Of a DNA stretch of 64,000 nucleotides, positions 46,041 to 56,509 are shown in pieces. A program made the translations under genes and the position numbers. The stretch covers positions 7,130,001 through 7,194,000 of the forward strand of contig CAJSYZ010000005.1 in assembly GCA_910574455.1 (NCBI GenBank), in the 5' to 3' direction. Each line of letters opens with the position of its first letter. The stretch's first letter is position 1. Origin of the DNA: Trichaptum fuscoviolaceum (lineage: Eukaryota > Basidiomycota > Agaricomycetes > Hymenochaetales > Trichaptaceae). A model generated the notes under the pieces. The model saw only the letters and a list, made by a program, of their open reading frames with translations. It ran no database searches and was not told the DNA's origin.

Positions 46041-47924
46041 TCAAAACACATTAAAAAGTGGTGGCTGCTTAAGTCCCCGTTGCGTGATCGAAGATAAAGA
46101 AAAAATATTCCCCCCCATCCACGTCTTCGAACCCCGAGGCCGTTGATCTGTTGCTGCTGGTGAATCTGTTCGCGGCCCTTCCGTGCTGATCGAATGCGCG
46201 CTTGTGTCTTGAACGCCGCTCGCGTCAGGCTGCCTTCTCATCTCAGCTTCTCGTCCGACCTCCGTGTCCCTTGCCTCGACGCGCTCACGCTTGTCGCCTT
46301 CAGCGTAAGAAGTCTCGGATGCCGTGTCGAATGCAGACTCGTCATTGTCCTCTTCCTGATCGAGTATGCTGGCCGCTCTGGTTCCTCGCCGATTCTGCTT
46401 TGCTAGCTCTCTACGCAGCTGGTCGACGATCGCCTCCAGTTTTTGGACACGAAGACGCAGTTCCTGCAGTTCCAGATCTCTCTTGCTTGCAGCTTTGACC
46501 GGCGCATCTGTCGGACGCGTCTCTGCTTCGTCCACATGTCCGTCGGCCCTCAAGACTAGTCCTCGAGGTCGCTCCTTCATTTCCTTCTCGCGTGCCTTCG
46601 CCCCTCCTGCTGCCAGTCTATTCGCGCTGCCCTGGACCGGTGCTCTGCTCGACTTTGCTTCTGGAGCGCTCTGTCGGCCTACTGTAGCCCACACGGACAC
46701 TATTTGAGCCCTGTCCGACTGTTCAGCTCGATGATGTCTTGGTGCGCTGCCCCAGGCGACCATTCCGGCTCGCGCTCGCTCGCAGAGACTCTTCCCCCAC
46801 ATGAACGGTAGTTCCGAACCGTCTGGCCGGACCACCCGGAACCCCGCACCCAACCTGCACAACCCCCGCGCGATGTCCACGCGCAGGTCCCAACAATCCC
46901 TTTTCCTGTGCCCCGGTCGCCAACAGTAGTAGCACCCGAGCCCACCGCGGCTCGTGCGTGCCCCACTCCATGCCATCGCGGCCCCCAACATCGCTTGCTC
47001 CCTCGGAGCCCTCTCCTGCGCGTCCCCTCCCTTCGACTCCTTCCCAAACGGCAGCGGCGTTCCCAGCGTATGCGCTTCTTGAGGAGAGTCTTCCGGTTCC
47101 TTCGTAGTCGTCTCTTGCACAACCAACGGCCCCGATTCCACTGTTTGCGCTTCTTGAGGAGAGTCTACCGGCTTCTTCTCAATCGTCTCTCGCATGACCA
47201 GCGGTGCCTTCTCCATTGTCTGCGCTTCTTGAGGAGAGTCTAATGGCTTTCTCGAAGTCGCCCCTTGCACGACGACCGGCGGCGCCATCTCCGGTGCTTG
47301 CGCTTCTTGAGGAGGGTCTCTCGGTTTCTTCGCCATCATCTCCCGTACGACTAGCTGCGCCTTCTTCGGCACTTGCGCTTCTTGAGGAGTGTCTACTGCC
47401 TTCTTCACAGTTGTCTCGCGTTCGGCCAGCAGCACCTTCTCCAGTGGTTGCGCTTCTTGAGGAGGGTCTACAGCTTTCTTCGTAGTTGTTTCCCGTACAA
47501 GTAGCCGCGTTATCTTCGGTGCTTGCGCTTCTTGAGGAGTAGGCGTCTGCTGTACAACTAGCCTTACTACCCTCGGCGCTTGCGCTTCTTGAGGAGGGTC
47601 TACCGCTTTCTTCGTAGTCGACTCCCGCACAACTGGCCGCGCTGTCTTCGGTGTTTGCGCTTCTTGAGGAGAGTCTCTCGGTTTCGCCGTCGCTCCTACC
47701 ATCCCAAAAGCCGCTTGCCCCTGCCTTGCCCGCGCCAATTCCTTCCATAACTCCTCCTCACTCAACCCCTCCAGCTTCCTCTGCCCCTCTTCTCCCCAAA
47801 AAAACAACTCTGCGGGACTTCCCCTGTCCCTCTGACCCCTCGCCATCCTAATCAGCCCTCGCAACTCCTCTAGCTTCCTTTCCTTTTTCCCAGCTTTCCG
47901 TCCTTTCATCGTCACTTTCTCCAT
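46041..47924 (-). CDS. Gag-like protein with PQEAQ repeats and a CCHC zinc knuckle
   Basis: An intact 627-residue frame from MEKVTMKGRKAGKKERKLEE. Residues ~84-285 are nine imperfect tandem copies of a roughly 21-25-residue unit with the core (D)(S/P)PQEAQ followed by K/R and ET-T-KK. Residues 331-344 are a retroviral-type zinc knuckle, C-Y-Y-C-W-R-P-G-H-R-K-R-D-C (C-X2-C-X4-H-X4-C), which binds RNA in Gag proteins. A Leu/Arg-rich coiled coil (LQELRLRVQKLEAIVDQLRR) follows, then an acidic tail. It is the only large gene of the LTR element. Its open state over 1.9 kb with GC-rich codons suggests it was under selection until recently. It likely packages element RNA, with enzymes supplied in trans. 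Confidence 0.85.
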   Translation of the reverse strand: MEKVTMKGRKAGKKERKLEELRGLIRMARGQRDRGSPAELFFWGEEGQRKLEGLSEEELWKELARARQGQAAFGMVGATAKPRDSPQEAQTPKTARPVVRESTTKKAVDPPQEAQAPRVVRLVVQQTPTPQEAQAPKITRLLVRETTTKKAVDPPQEAQPLEKVLLAERETTVKKAVDTPQEAQVPKKAQLVVREMMAKKPRDPPQEAQAPEMAPPVVVQGATSRKPLDSPQEAQTMEKAPLVMRETIEKKPVDSPQEAQTVESGPLVVQETTTKEPEDSPQEAHTLGTPLPFGKESKGGDAQERAPREQAMLGAAMAWSGARTSRGGLGCYYCWRPGHRKRDCWDLRVDIARGLCRLGAGFRVVRPDGSELPFMWGKSLCERARAGMVAWGSAPRHHRAEQSDRAQIVSVWATVGRQSAPEAKSSRAPVQGSANRLAAGGAKAREKEMKERPRGLVLRADGHVDEAETRPTDAPVKAASKRDLELQELRLRVQKLEAIVDQLRRELAKQNRRGTRAASILDQEEDNDESAFDTASETSYAEGDKRERVEARDTEVGREAEMRRQPDASGVQDTSAHSISTEGPRTDSPAATDQRPRGSKTWMGGNIFSLSSITQRGLKQPPLFNVF

Positions 47925-48186
47925 CCTTTCAACCAGACAAGTCTTTCCTCGTTGTAATCCCTGCTCCCTATCAGTCCTTCAGACCTCTAATGTGACCCCT
48001 TCGCTCCCTTGTTCTGCTTGATCTTCTCTTTCGGTCCTTCAGACCACTAACACAACCCCTTCACTGCCAGTCCAGTGTCTTGTCACAAGTTCCTTTCAAT
48101 GTTTCCTTTTTCTAAATCAAAATCTGATAACTACTTTGGCCCGAAGGCGACAATATATCTTTTTGGGTTATACACGAAAAACCACC

Positions 48187-48204
48187 CCCTCGCGGTGGGC
48201 TCCA
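48187..48204 (-). promoter_or_regulatory. Candidate primer-binding site
   Basis: TGGAGCCCACCGCGAGGG begins 2 nt after the end of the 5' LTR in element sense. TGG is the complement of the CCA end of a tRNA. I cannot name the tRNA. Confidence 0.6.
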
Positions 48205-48206
48205 GA

Positions 48207-49561
48207 TGAAAACAAAATAAATGATAAGGGGGTGGGAGTGTAGTGAACCCGAAGAAGAATAAAAGAGTAGTAGAATAGACAGAAAGAAGAGGAGAAACAA
48301 TGAAGGAAACTAATGAAAATAGCCAACGGCCCCCAATCGTCCGTAGACGGAGTCTTCGCGCGTCCACCCAACGAAGTCCGAAGACAAGAAACACCCGTAA
48401 GAAAGAAACAAGACAGTCAGAAGAACGCGCTGATGCGCAGACTCCAACCGCCCGTCCGTAAGTATGTCTTCTGCGTGCGTCGTCACCGCCCTTCCCAGTA
48501 GTCCGAAGACAAGAAACAGACACCCCAGTAAAGAATGGCTATTGAGCCTCGTCGCCTTGCGTCCCGCCCGTCGAGGGAAGACACCAGAGGAAATCCGCAA
48601 GCTCGGCTCTTGACTTCTAGAGACCCGTCGTTCCGTCGAAAGAACTAAGACGACCAGTCGAGCGCACCTATGCACGAGCACCAGTCGCCGTAGCCCGCGT
48701 CCGCCCCGTCGCTTCGAAGGAAGACACCAGAGGAAATCCGCAAGCTTAGTTGTCATGCCCCAGAGACTCGTCGTTCCGTCGAAAGAACTAACGTCGTGTC
48801 GAACGCGCTCACAGCGCAGACGTCCGACGCAGCCCCGCTTCAGTCCCAAGCGCGCACACACTTAGATTGTAGTGGTCGGGGAAAGAAAGCTAAATTTTCA
48901 CACGGTCTACATGACGTGCTTAACACAAGTTATTATCGCGTGTGAACCGGCTACTCCGGTCACCGCTACTATGTAGGCTGAGTCCCCGTCTTTGTCCCCG
49001 TCCCTCAATTGGCAACCCTATTCCCACGCCACTCGCGCACGTCGCCACCAAGTGTCCGTTATGTGACGTCCGTTAGTTCCCTTGTCCGTCACCCTGTTCT
49101 CCCACGCCACGCGCACACACTTGTCCGTCGCCACACTTATGTCGCCGGCCGGTTGCACGCCCGTACGCACGTCCGTTCGAACAAATGTTCGCCCGTTCGC
49201 TCGTCCACCCATGCAAGCGTCCGTCGGGTGCTCACCAGTGAGTCCTTGGCTTTGGCAGTTCTTTCACTCGTGCTAAGGTACAGTTTTCCCTTCGCTATTT
49301 GGCTTCGAGTGTCGGCCGGCGGCCTTGCTACTTGTCCGGTGTCCGTCCGGTGCACTGTCTTGCGTCCGTTGGATGCACTTGAGCGACTCCGCTTTCCGGC
49401 CTTGCGTCCTTCGCACTGTTGCTATGCTCTGGGCTTGCTGGTATGCTTCCGAGTCTTGTACTTGAGCGACTTCGGTTTCCGGGTGCTTACTTTGTCTTCC
49501 GGGTGCCACTGTCGTGTCCGGCGGGCTTCGTACGAACACTGGATGAAATCCAAGTGTTACA
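48207..49561 (-). repeat. 5' LTR, 1355 bp
   Basis: It has the same ends as the 3' LTR, but is 418 bp longer. Part of the extra length is an internal tandem duplication: GAAGACACCAGAGGAAATCC occurs at 48577 and 48720, CGTTCCGTCGAAAGAACTA at 48629 and 48772, and GTCCGAAGACAAGAAACA near 48374 and 48502. Confidence 0.85.
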
Positions 49562-50208
49562 GCGCACCGACTTGAAGGGGCGAAGCAATCGATACATCGG
49601 TACAGATTTTCTACATATTCGCAGCATGATGTGCAGGAGTTCATCGAATCGCGTCCATCGTGACGATGCAGTTCTTCCAACAATGCATTGCGATGAGGTA
49701 CCCATTTGTGAAGTGCCTTGGACTGATGAAAATGTGAGTTAGGTGCGCAGCAGTACAGAACCAGCCGTAGACTCACCCGCTTATTCTGGCCCAACTTTTC
49801 AGTCCCTGAAGCCAAGAATGCAGCAGTATCGTCTTCGTCCTCGCTGTCGTCCGCATCACTGCTATCACTGCTATCGTTCCTTCCACTAGCATCCGAGCCT
49901 TGTCCATCTTGAAGGCCAACAGAGAAATGAGGGTCGACATGTGCGTAGATATCGGACTCGAGGTTGTTGTTATGACTTAAGGGTCTCTGAGAAGGGATGT
50001 GGGGGTGATCGACGCCAGCCAAGTAAGAAGTAGTATAGGATCGGCGGCTTCTATCAGTCACATGAGTTGAGACATGCCGAGAAGTCGAAGCCACCCAATT
50101 CGAGATACGCTGAGAGTCATCGTCCTCATCTGAGTCTACCACTTCGTCTCGATAGCTAGAAATAGTCTCTTTTCGACGTCGTTTGAGCGAGACTGTCGTT
50201 TGGTCCAT

Positions 50209-51721
50209 TGATAACGCTGAGCCGAATAGTGACCCACGAACACTGGCATGTGCCAATGCGTGACGCGCCGGTCCACTGACTCCGACTCGGCGAGTCGGAT
50301 GCCGAGTGTGTAACATTCCTGCCGGCCTGAGGACAGTCTTGAAGATCGAACTTCGGCCCTCTCATTTAGCTGCAGCCTTTTATATTCATATACCCCGTGT
50401 ATCTCTCCTTGCAATCGGATGAGACGACCGTCTGCAAAGCGAGAGAAGCTTTATCGAACTTGAATGCCGGACAAAGCATACTAGTACTTATGCCGTTCGG
50501 AGATTGAATTGAAGGTGATACAGTCTCGAGTGCGTATCTCTTGAAGAGATAAACGAGGACGACGAGTATATAGAGCTTTTGTAGTACAGGTGATTCAAAT
50601 AATGCAATGTATTGATCAGGATAACAGAAAGTCTCTTGAGAGCATGAAGATTGCAGAAGAAGACATATGTCTATGCGCATGAGCATGTAGTATATCTATA
50701 TGTACTGTGATGCGAAGCAAGTAAGGATAATAGAAACGAGGATTTCCTAGCATTCCGATTCATCAATAAAGAGAACATATATATGTGCTAAATTGTATCC
50801 CCCGGATTGACTAACACAATCAGAGCAAGAGAAGTCACTACTCGAAATCTTAATCTTATAGCTCATGATTGTCGATTGTCTTCTGAAATTAGCGAACTCA
50901 ACCTTCTATCGACTCCAAATATGCTCGGTATCATTGCTCATATCTGTCCTTTTTCAAGAAAGAAGGCTTTTTGTTATGTTTTAAGTATCATAATTGAAAT
51001 GTAGACTAAACACCTGCCTGCATACAAACTAACAACACTTCTTACTACGCTCTTCTATAATGCATTGCCTAGTGAACGCTTCACAGTTTAGTTTGTGAGT
51101 ATTCATGCTTTTATACTTACAACAAAGATATAACTGATGAGTCTGAGATAACTAGTATTCAGTCTGAGAAACCAATTGCATATAGTAGGATTCTTCTAGT
51201 AATGCATGTTATCGATTCTTGTCTTTGTCCAGTTGACTGCGCAGTCACTCGTTTCATGCACAATTCACAACTATACCAATAGGTTTTCACGTACTATGCT
51301 AGCATCTCTATTCAGGTGAGCTTAATACTTACAAGCAACATTCTCCTCCAGTTTAATGCTTTCCATTCACTTTTGACCTTTATTTGCAATATGGAGTGTA
51401 AGAGGCACTCTTGACACGTTCACACTTCAAATTTTGAGTTGCTACGCCATTATCATTTTGAAATGGAGGTATAGACCGTCAATTTATTGCTAAAGAACAA
51501 TGACATATGACATATAAAAGCCTGCATATATACTAACAAGAGAAAGTGAAAAGGAACAAAAAAATCAAGATTCGAAGCTGGGCCTTTTACAGTGACCCGG
51601 AAACCAAGATAGAAAAATGGAGATGCTGAAGAACATGAAATGTATCTACAACTCGGTGCTACCACAAGATTTTTGAACATTCAACTATCGAGTCGTATCG
51701 ACAAGAGCGAGGAAACTATAG
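50209..51721. other. Non-coding interior of the KDZ element
   Basis: AT-rich, with only short unsupported frames. It probably holds the promoter of the KDZ transposase. Confidence 0.45.
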
Positions 51722-53020
51722 TTAACAAGTGGGAGGACTACTTGAAGTTCGGAACGGAAATCCTAGCTCCTCACGCAGTATTGTATCCTGAATCACGTCC
51801 TCGTATCTCGGGTCATAGTACTGCTCAGATGAGCTCGTACTTGCACTGAGTACAGAGTTTGACGTGAAGGCGAGGACCGCTTCTTCTCCACGAAATGAGG
51901 ATTCGCTGTTGCTGTTTTCGCTTGCCACCTCCACCATGTTGCTGTTGTTGCTGGTGTCTGCGTCATTCCCATCATCGCTATTGTTGCTGCCTTCGTCGGA
52001 TGAGATCCTAATCACTCTGCGCTCGGGGCTTTGGAGTTCATCTCTTGACTCCATCTGGTCGTTGAAGGCCTCGTCACTAATGCCCGTTAGGAGGCCGGTA
52101 TTGGTGACAGACATGGTCGAAGCGGTCCTGAAATCTGTCCCCGGCCATTCTCCGTCTGGCATGACAAAGATAGGGGAGGATAAGTTGCTCGAGCTCGGAA
52201 GGGAGAAGACCGGAGTTGCATTGACGACTCTTGCTAACGCATCTATGTCCAAGTCCCGAACTCCAGAACTTCGATCCACAAGATGGCTGGTTTGTATCCT
52301 ATATCTTATAATATAAACACCGCAATAAAGCGCAGCAAAATCACTTACTTATTTCCGTAACTGTCCAATTTGACCATAATCCGCCTGACCACTCCAAAGT
52401 CGAGGGCAATCAAATAATGTCGTTTGGCTATAGTTCTGTTGCGGTATCGTCGCATGCAACCGCCACTTATCCCGTGCACCGATTCTGAAGCCATGAAGCT
52501 TTATTGGTTGAGCGAAGGTACAATAGAATTCCACAGTACACTCACTTGTGATCTGTAACACCCGTCAAACGACCAACAGTAATAAGGTAGCACCGCACAT
52601 CTGCTTCCGCAGGCTCCTCCACTGAAGGAGGATTCACCAATGGATGCAAATTAATTGTATTTGTTCTAACAAAGCTTGTTATCAGAATGATTGTAGGACA
52701 CATACGAAAAAGACGTACTCTAAATTTTGCGCATTGCGAGGGATCTCATGTTGAGATATTTCAGACCCATGTGCATGCCTGAGAATTCATTTAGTCAGTA
52801 GCAACATCATAATAGATTGAGAGAGTAAAATATAATACACTGAGCTCCTTGCAGTCGGAGAGCTGGTTTCGTCCTCATTGACAGTCGCAAGAGCGTGCAG
52901 GAGCAAGGTCACAAAGGCAATGTCAAAGCCCAGCAGTACCTTGACCAGCAACCGAAGCCATTCGTCGAACGGCATAGGCCTCCTCTTCCACCATGCCTCT
53001 GCTTTGCGATGTGGTGACAT
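51722..53020 (-). CDS. Unknown cargo protein of the KDZ element with one membrane helix
   Basis: Minus-strand exons are tentatively joined from MSPHRKAEAWWKRRPMPFDE (ATG at 53020), followed by a hydrophobic helix KVLLGFDIAFVTLLLHALA. Next are VEEPAEADVRCYLITVGRL, CTVEFYCTFAQPIKLHGFRI and HLVDRSSGVRDLDIDALARV. The Ser/Asn/Asp-rich tail ends at 51722. Four to five short introns are needed and some joins are guesses. No known family was recognised. Its position between the KDZ transposase and the other cargo gene, inside the TIRs, suggests it travels with the element. Confidence 0.45.
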
Positions 53021-53664
53021 TTTCTGTTGGCAGGCTAGGAGACAACAAATGACTGGTAGTGTTAGTAAGAGGGAGGTAGGGGAAACTGAGGCGAAACCCA
53101 ACTCACGAAAGGTACTCGGTTCAGAAAACCATCTCTGTCGAGGGGAGTTTATCCAAGATTATCAAATATCTAGTAGATTTCTATTCGGACCAACTTGAAC
53201 GCGTGGCGGTAGTCCGTCCTCGTAGGATGCGAATAATAGTCAGCCATTCGGACAGAACAGTGGTTGTTTGCATACGAATTTATTAAACAGATGTCCTTCA
53301 CATTAATAAGAGACACAATCCAAAGCAAGATTGGCATTGAGTTACATGGGAGGCGGTGTAAATAAAGCCTTTCTGTTAGTTGAGCATCTAAATGACGAAA
53401 GAGCAGTGGAGCGTACCTGTGGGTGATCTGCTGTCAGGGTCTCGATAAAAAGGCAAGGAAGTCAGTCCTTTGAGATGTATAGTGCGGATAATAAATTTTC
53501 AAGTGTTTCAACGGCGTGTGGCACACTATGCAAGCCGAAGCATCCGAGGATATCCAAAATTAATGAGGGCGTATACAGTCTCTCATTGACAGTGAGACAG
53601 CATACGCCTTCACCACGGCTAAGCTCACTCGTACTCACATTTATTTCATACTCGTTCTCAACCA
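53021..53664. other. Divergent spacer between the two cargo genes
   Basis: Likely promoters of both cargo genes; no coding exon was supported. Confidence 0.4.
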
Positions 53665-56509
53665 ATGCCTTTCCCGTCGGTGTTCTCTGAATCTCAGCTA
53701 ATTTTGCTGGCCAAAAAGGTGGACGGCTATGAAAGAGCTCGGGAAAATCAAAATCTGCCCGAGTACCTTGGAAAGCTGTATGCAGAGTACTTTGAGATGT
53801 TTCCTGAAGAAGATGAAGACTTGCATTCTCGTATCCGAAAGGTCAGTAGCTAGTTAATCAAGAGATAAAGCATTGTACTAACATATATTAGCGCATATAT
53901 GATTGGATACGCGGAAAAGCAAAGCAAGGACCTCCGACCGCTGCCGCAGTGAAGAAAGCTGCCGCTCTGAACTTCGGTTCGATTCTGCAAGGCAAAACCA
54001 GCATTCAGCGTCATACACATCAGCCATATCAGGCTTACATGAATTTATTTTGGAAAGAGAAACTACAAGAAGTAGTCATGGAGAAATGGAAGGTGGAATC
54101 AGTGGCAAAAGGTCTGACGCACAAGAAAGACTATATTCTCTTTCAAAACAACCTTGTCAAAGATATGTTGAAGGCCGAAACTCAGGAGGTCAAGGATCTT
54201 GTCGATAAACACTGCAATTCCCCACTCAAAGACGAAGTGGACATCATGTCGTACTTGTTGGATGGTGAAGCTGATATTGATCAGGAGGAAAAGGAACGTC
54301 GGTGCCATGCTCGTAAGACTCAAGAGTACGCCATTCGAATCTGCATAGGATTTCGTATTCATTCACATTTTATCAGGGCTATTAACAACGTACAAGCATC
54401 ACTTAAAGAAGTCGCGCACCATGTTGAGAAAGTCACTGGCATGAAGGTCTTAATGCTTCTTGGTGGTCCGGAACCTAACAGACAGGGGAGATTAACAACA
54501 TTCATGTACGTAGACTTGAATTTCCCATGATTTGACTTACCTGATGTACTTGAAAGTATAAATTCGGGAAAAACGTCATCGGAAGAATTTGATTTTCGAG
54601 AATTCTATCAGCAAACAGTGAAGACGTCTATAGTAGACGAAGGCGTAATCGAGAATAAGGATAAAAAATCGAAGACGAAGGTTGTCCCTGACACTTACCG
54701 CGATAACGTCCTCAAACCATTTGCGAGATTTTTGAAGGATTGCTACAGTAAGTTAGCCAAGCTAATTTGCCTAGGTGTGATCACTCATCGCTCTGTTTGT
54801 TCAGCGGAAGAGGAACGATACGCATCAAGGGATATTCCATTTGATAATGATGGTGCTTCGACAGTTGTAACAGCGGCGACGAGTACGACAACGGCTGTTA
54901 TAGAAAAAATCGCACAGAAACCCAAAGGGAAATCAAAGACAAAGGCTTCGCAGAAAAAAGCTTCGCAGACTTCCAGAGCCAAAGACACTGCAACCAATTC
55001 CAACATCCTTCAGCACTCAGACCATGGTGCCCCTACTTGTGTGTCATCTTCAGCTCCAGTCCACATTAGCATTGATCCTGCCGACGAGCCAGAATCCGAA
55101 ATTCCCGACGAGCCGGAACACAGAGCAACTAGTCCAGTACATCTTCACGTTGTTGAGGCCCGTCTCACGAATGGCGGAGTATTGAGATATCTCACAGGTG
55201 ACGGAGCACTTCAACGTCCAGCATACGTGCGGCAGATGAGAGAAATGTACGGATTGGATACATCGAAACTTGATGAACTGCAGCTCAAGACCGCGGGAGG
55301 TGGCCTGAACGACACAAGTGACGGACGGTCGGATAAGGATAAGGAAAGAAGTGAGGGATCTAAAAGTGGAGATGGGAACAACCCGGACTCGGAACAAGTT
55401 CACCATCACGGTGACCTCACCCTGTCACGGGCACAGTCACCCTCAGTTCCCACCGGCAGTGACGCCACACCATCCACCGTTCCACCTCACATTCCTGTCC
55501 CTCTCAATGAAACTGTCGACGTCGCAATTTCACCAAATGAACAGACTGGAGGCGGCTCTAGTAGTATGGCCGAGGCCTTTTCCCACGGCGCAAAAAGACC
55601 AGCGTCCGAACACTCCCTCGTTCCACCAGAGAAACGAATGAAGACGACATCCGCAGGTAGGATGTCTATCGATCTCGACCAATTGGACTTCACCTTGTAT
55701 CCCCAATTTCTTGTCAAGCCTCTTGAAAAACTTTCGAAGGAGTTTAGGGGTCCGTTGGAGGATATAATTTTGAGGAACCTCATTGATTTGGAGGTCGCAT
55801 GGTATCCCGTGAGTCCTTGCCCTCTGTCCGCGTACATTGACTAATTTAATCCCCTCAGCTCAATACAAGAGTGGGCACGATCAGTCGGCCAGCTGAAATT
55901 CAGTGGTGGACAAAACACCGGCGCACTATGGCCTCCTTTCCGGACCTCAATCTCGCCGTATTTCCACTTCAAGTTCGTAACTGGTGGATTTCAGTTCAGC
56001 CTTCGTGGCGTACGAAAGACGGCTCAAGTTGGACACTGAGCCGCGACATCCCAAGGGGCGAGGACTGGACGGTCACCCGTAGGGGTGGCTCAAACGGCCT
56101 CTTACTCTTTGTGATGGCGGCTTTCTGGTGGGCAAAGGCTGCAAGGGAGGATGGTAATAAATCCACTTCGAAAGACCTTGCCTTGTTCTTAGATGATCTT
56201 GCATTCGTTTTTGAGTCCCTGCAAGCGGTTGTCAAGTGCTCTGATCCTATCGACGAAGCGAGAGCTCCTGGATCTGTTCGACAATCCTCACATTCTCCGT
56301 CAGACGCGGACGAGATTACAGGACGAGCCGTAGATACGACGAAAGGGTACAGGCAAAAAGGAACCGCTAGCGCCCGTGGAGTACTCGCTGGGCAAAAGCC
56401 GCGCACTGGCAAGCAAGCAAGTCTTCTTCGCGAACCCAGCAGTCCAGTGTCACTGGAGCAAAAAGCACCCACCGGTCGTATCACCCGCTCGCGGTCTTCG
56501 AAAGTCTGA
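53665..56509 (+). CDS. Large unknown cargo protein of the KDZ element
   Basis: Five exons: 53665-53838 (MPFPSVFSESQLILLAKKVD...), from about 53892, then from about 54559, then from about 54805, and about 55860-56509. Joins RIRK|RIYDW, TTF|INSGKTSSEE, CY|EEERY and AWYP|LNTRVGT keep one frame. The product is about 840 residues: an N-terminal helical region with a GPEPNRQG motif, a Lys-rich and then Ser/Pro-rich linker (KPKGKSKTKASQKKAS), then a conserved-looking C-terminal domain with many Trp (EIQWWTKHRR, VRNWWISVQPSWR, GSNGLLLFVMAAFWWAK). Proteins with this WW...LQPxWR...GxNG pattern are abundant in basidiomycete repeats; function unknown. The element-internal location suggests a transposition helper or cargo. 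Confidence 0.65.

Larger units (their letters stand above)
44321..49561 (-). mobile_element. Gag-only LTR retrotransposon, 5.2 kb, non-autonomous
   Basis: Its LTRs (5' LTR 49561-48207, 3' LTR 45257-44321 on the minus strand) start TGTAACA and end TTTTCA. A primer-binding-site candidate follows the 5' LTR by 2 nt, a purine tract directly precedes the 3' LTR, and GCGC flanks both ends (44317-44320 and 49562-49565) as target duplication. The 2.9-kb interior has one large gene, a gag-like protein with a zinc knuckle. No protease, reverse transcriptase, RNase H or integrase motif occurs on either strand, so it must depend on enzymes from another element. The 4-bp duplication is compatible with Ty3-type integration, but with no pol the superfamily is not determined. 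It inserted in a coding exon of the KDZ transposase. Confidence 0.88.
41013..50208 (-). pseudogene. KDZ transposase with CxC2 cysteine cluster, split by LTR retrotransposon
   Basis: Reading starts at MDQTTVSLKRRRKETISSYR (50208) with an acidic, Ser-rich N-terminus. It then enters the CxC2 cluster: ALHKWVPHRNALLEELHRHD, CTSCCEYVENLYRCIDCF, up to SSRCA at 49562. It resumes at 44320 with AKCIRECHGDNVLHRIE, exactly in frame after removing the LTR element and one GCGC. Then follow LGLIIQMGHANGTCP, FTVISSTGIHAVKIAWCAC, RSRWFPASKSRPATAVTFE, WRHLMLLKRGG, IVMLDCNFRLK (first catalytic Asp), GVGACQCRHQM and NGVGDLQKGERY, VIISYDIICQWYRNL (second Asp), FHITAHG, RTDGENIERGWAWMNP (Glu), STREMGPGARRDTLD, and the C-terminal EWCKSLARAERWEEEVDLLR. 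All catalytic motifs are present and no other lesion was noticed, so the gene was probably functional until the LTR insertion. Confidence 0.88.

Noticed and set aside
47179..47748. A 189-residue minus-strand frame of PSSRSA-type repeats
   Set aside because: It is the shifted-frame shadow of the PQEAQ repeats of the gag gene, which has the longer frame, the zinc knuckle and a proper start.
44336..48222. LTR boundary at TGATAAGGGGG with flanks ATTAA and GCGCA
   Set aside because: This gave no target duplication and placed the primer-binding site 16 nt away. Moving the boundary to TGAAAA gives GCGC on both sides, a primer-binding site 2 nt away and an intact KDZ frame.
44321..49561. Treating the two LTRs as separate solo LTRs because of unequal length
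   Set aside because: Primer-binding site, polypurine tract, gag orientation and one shared target duplication all fit a single element.
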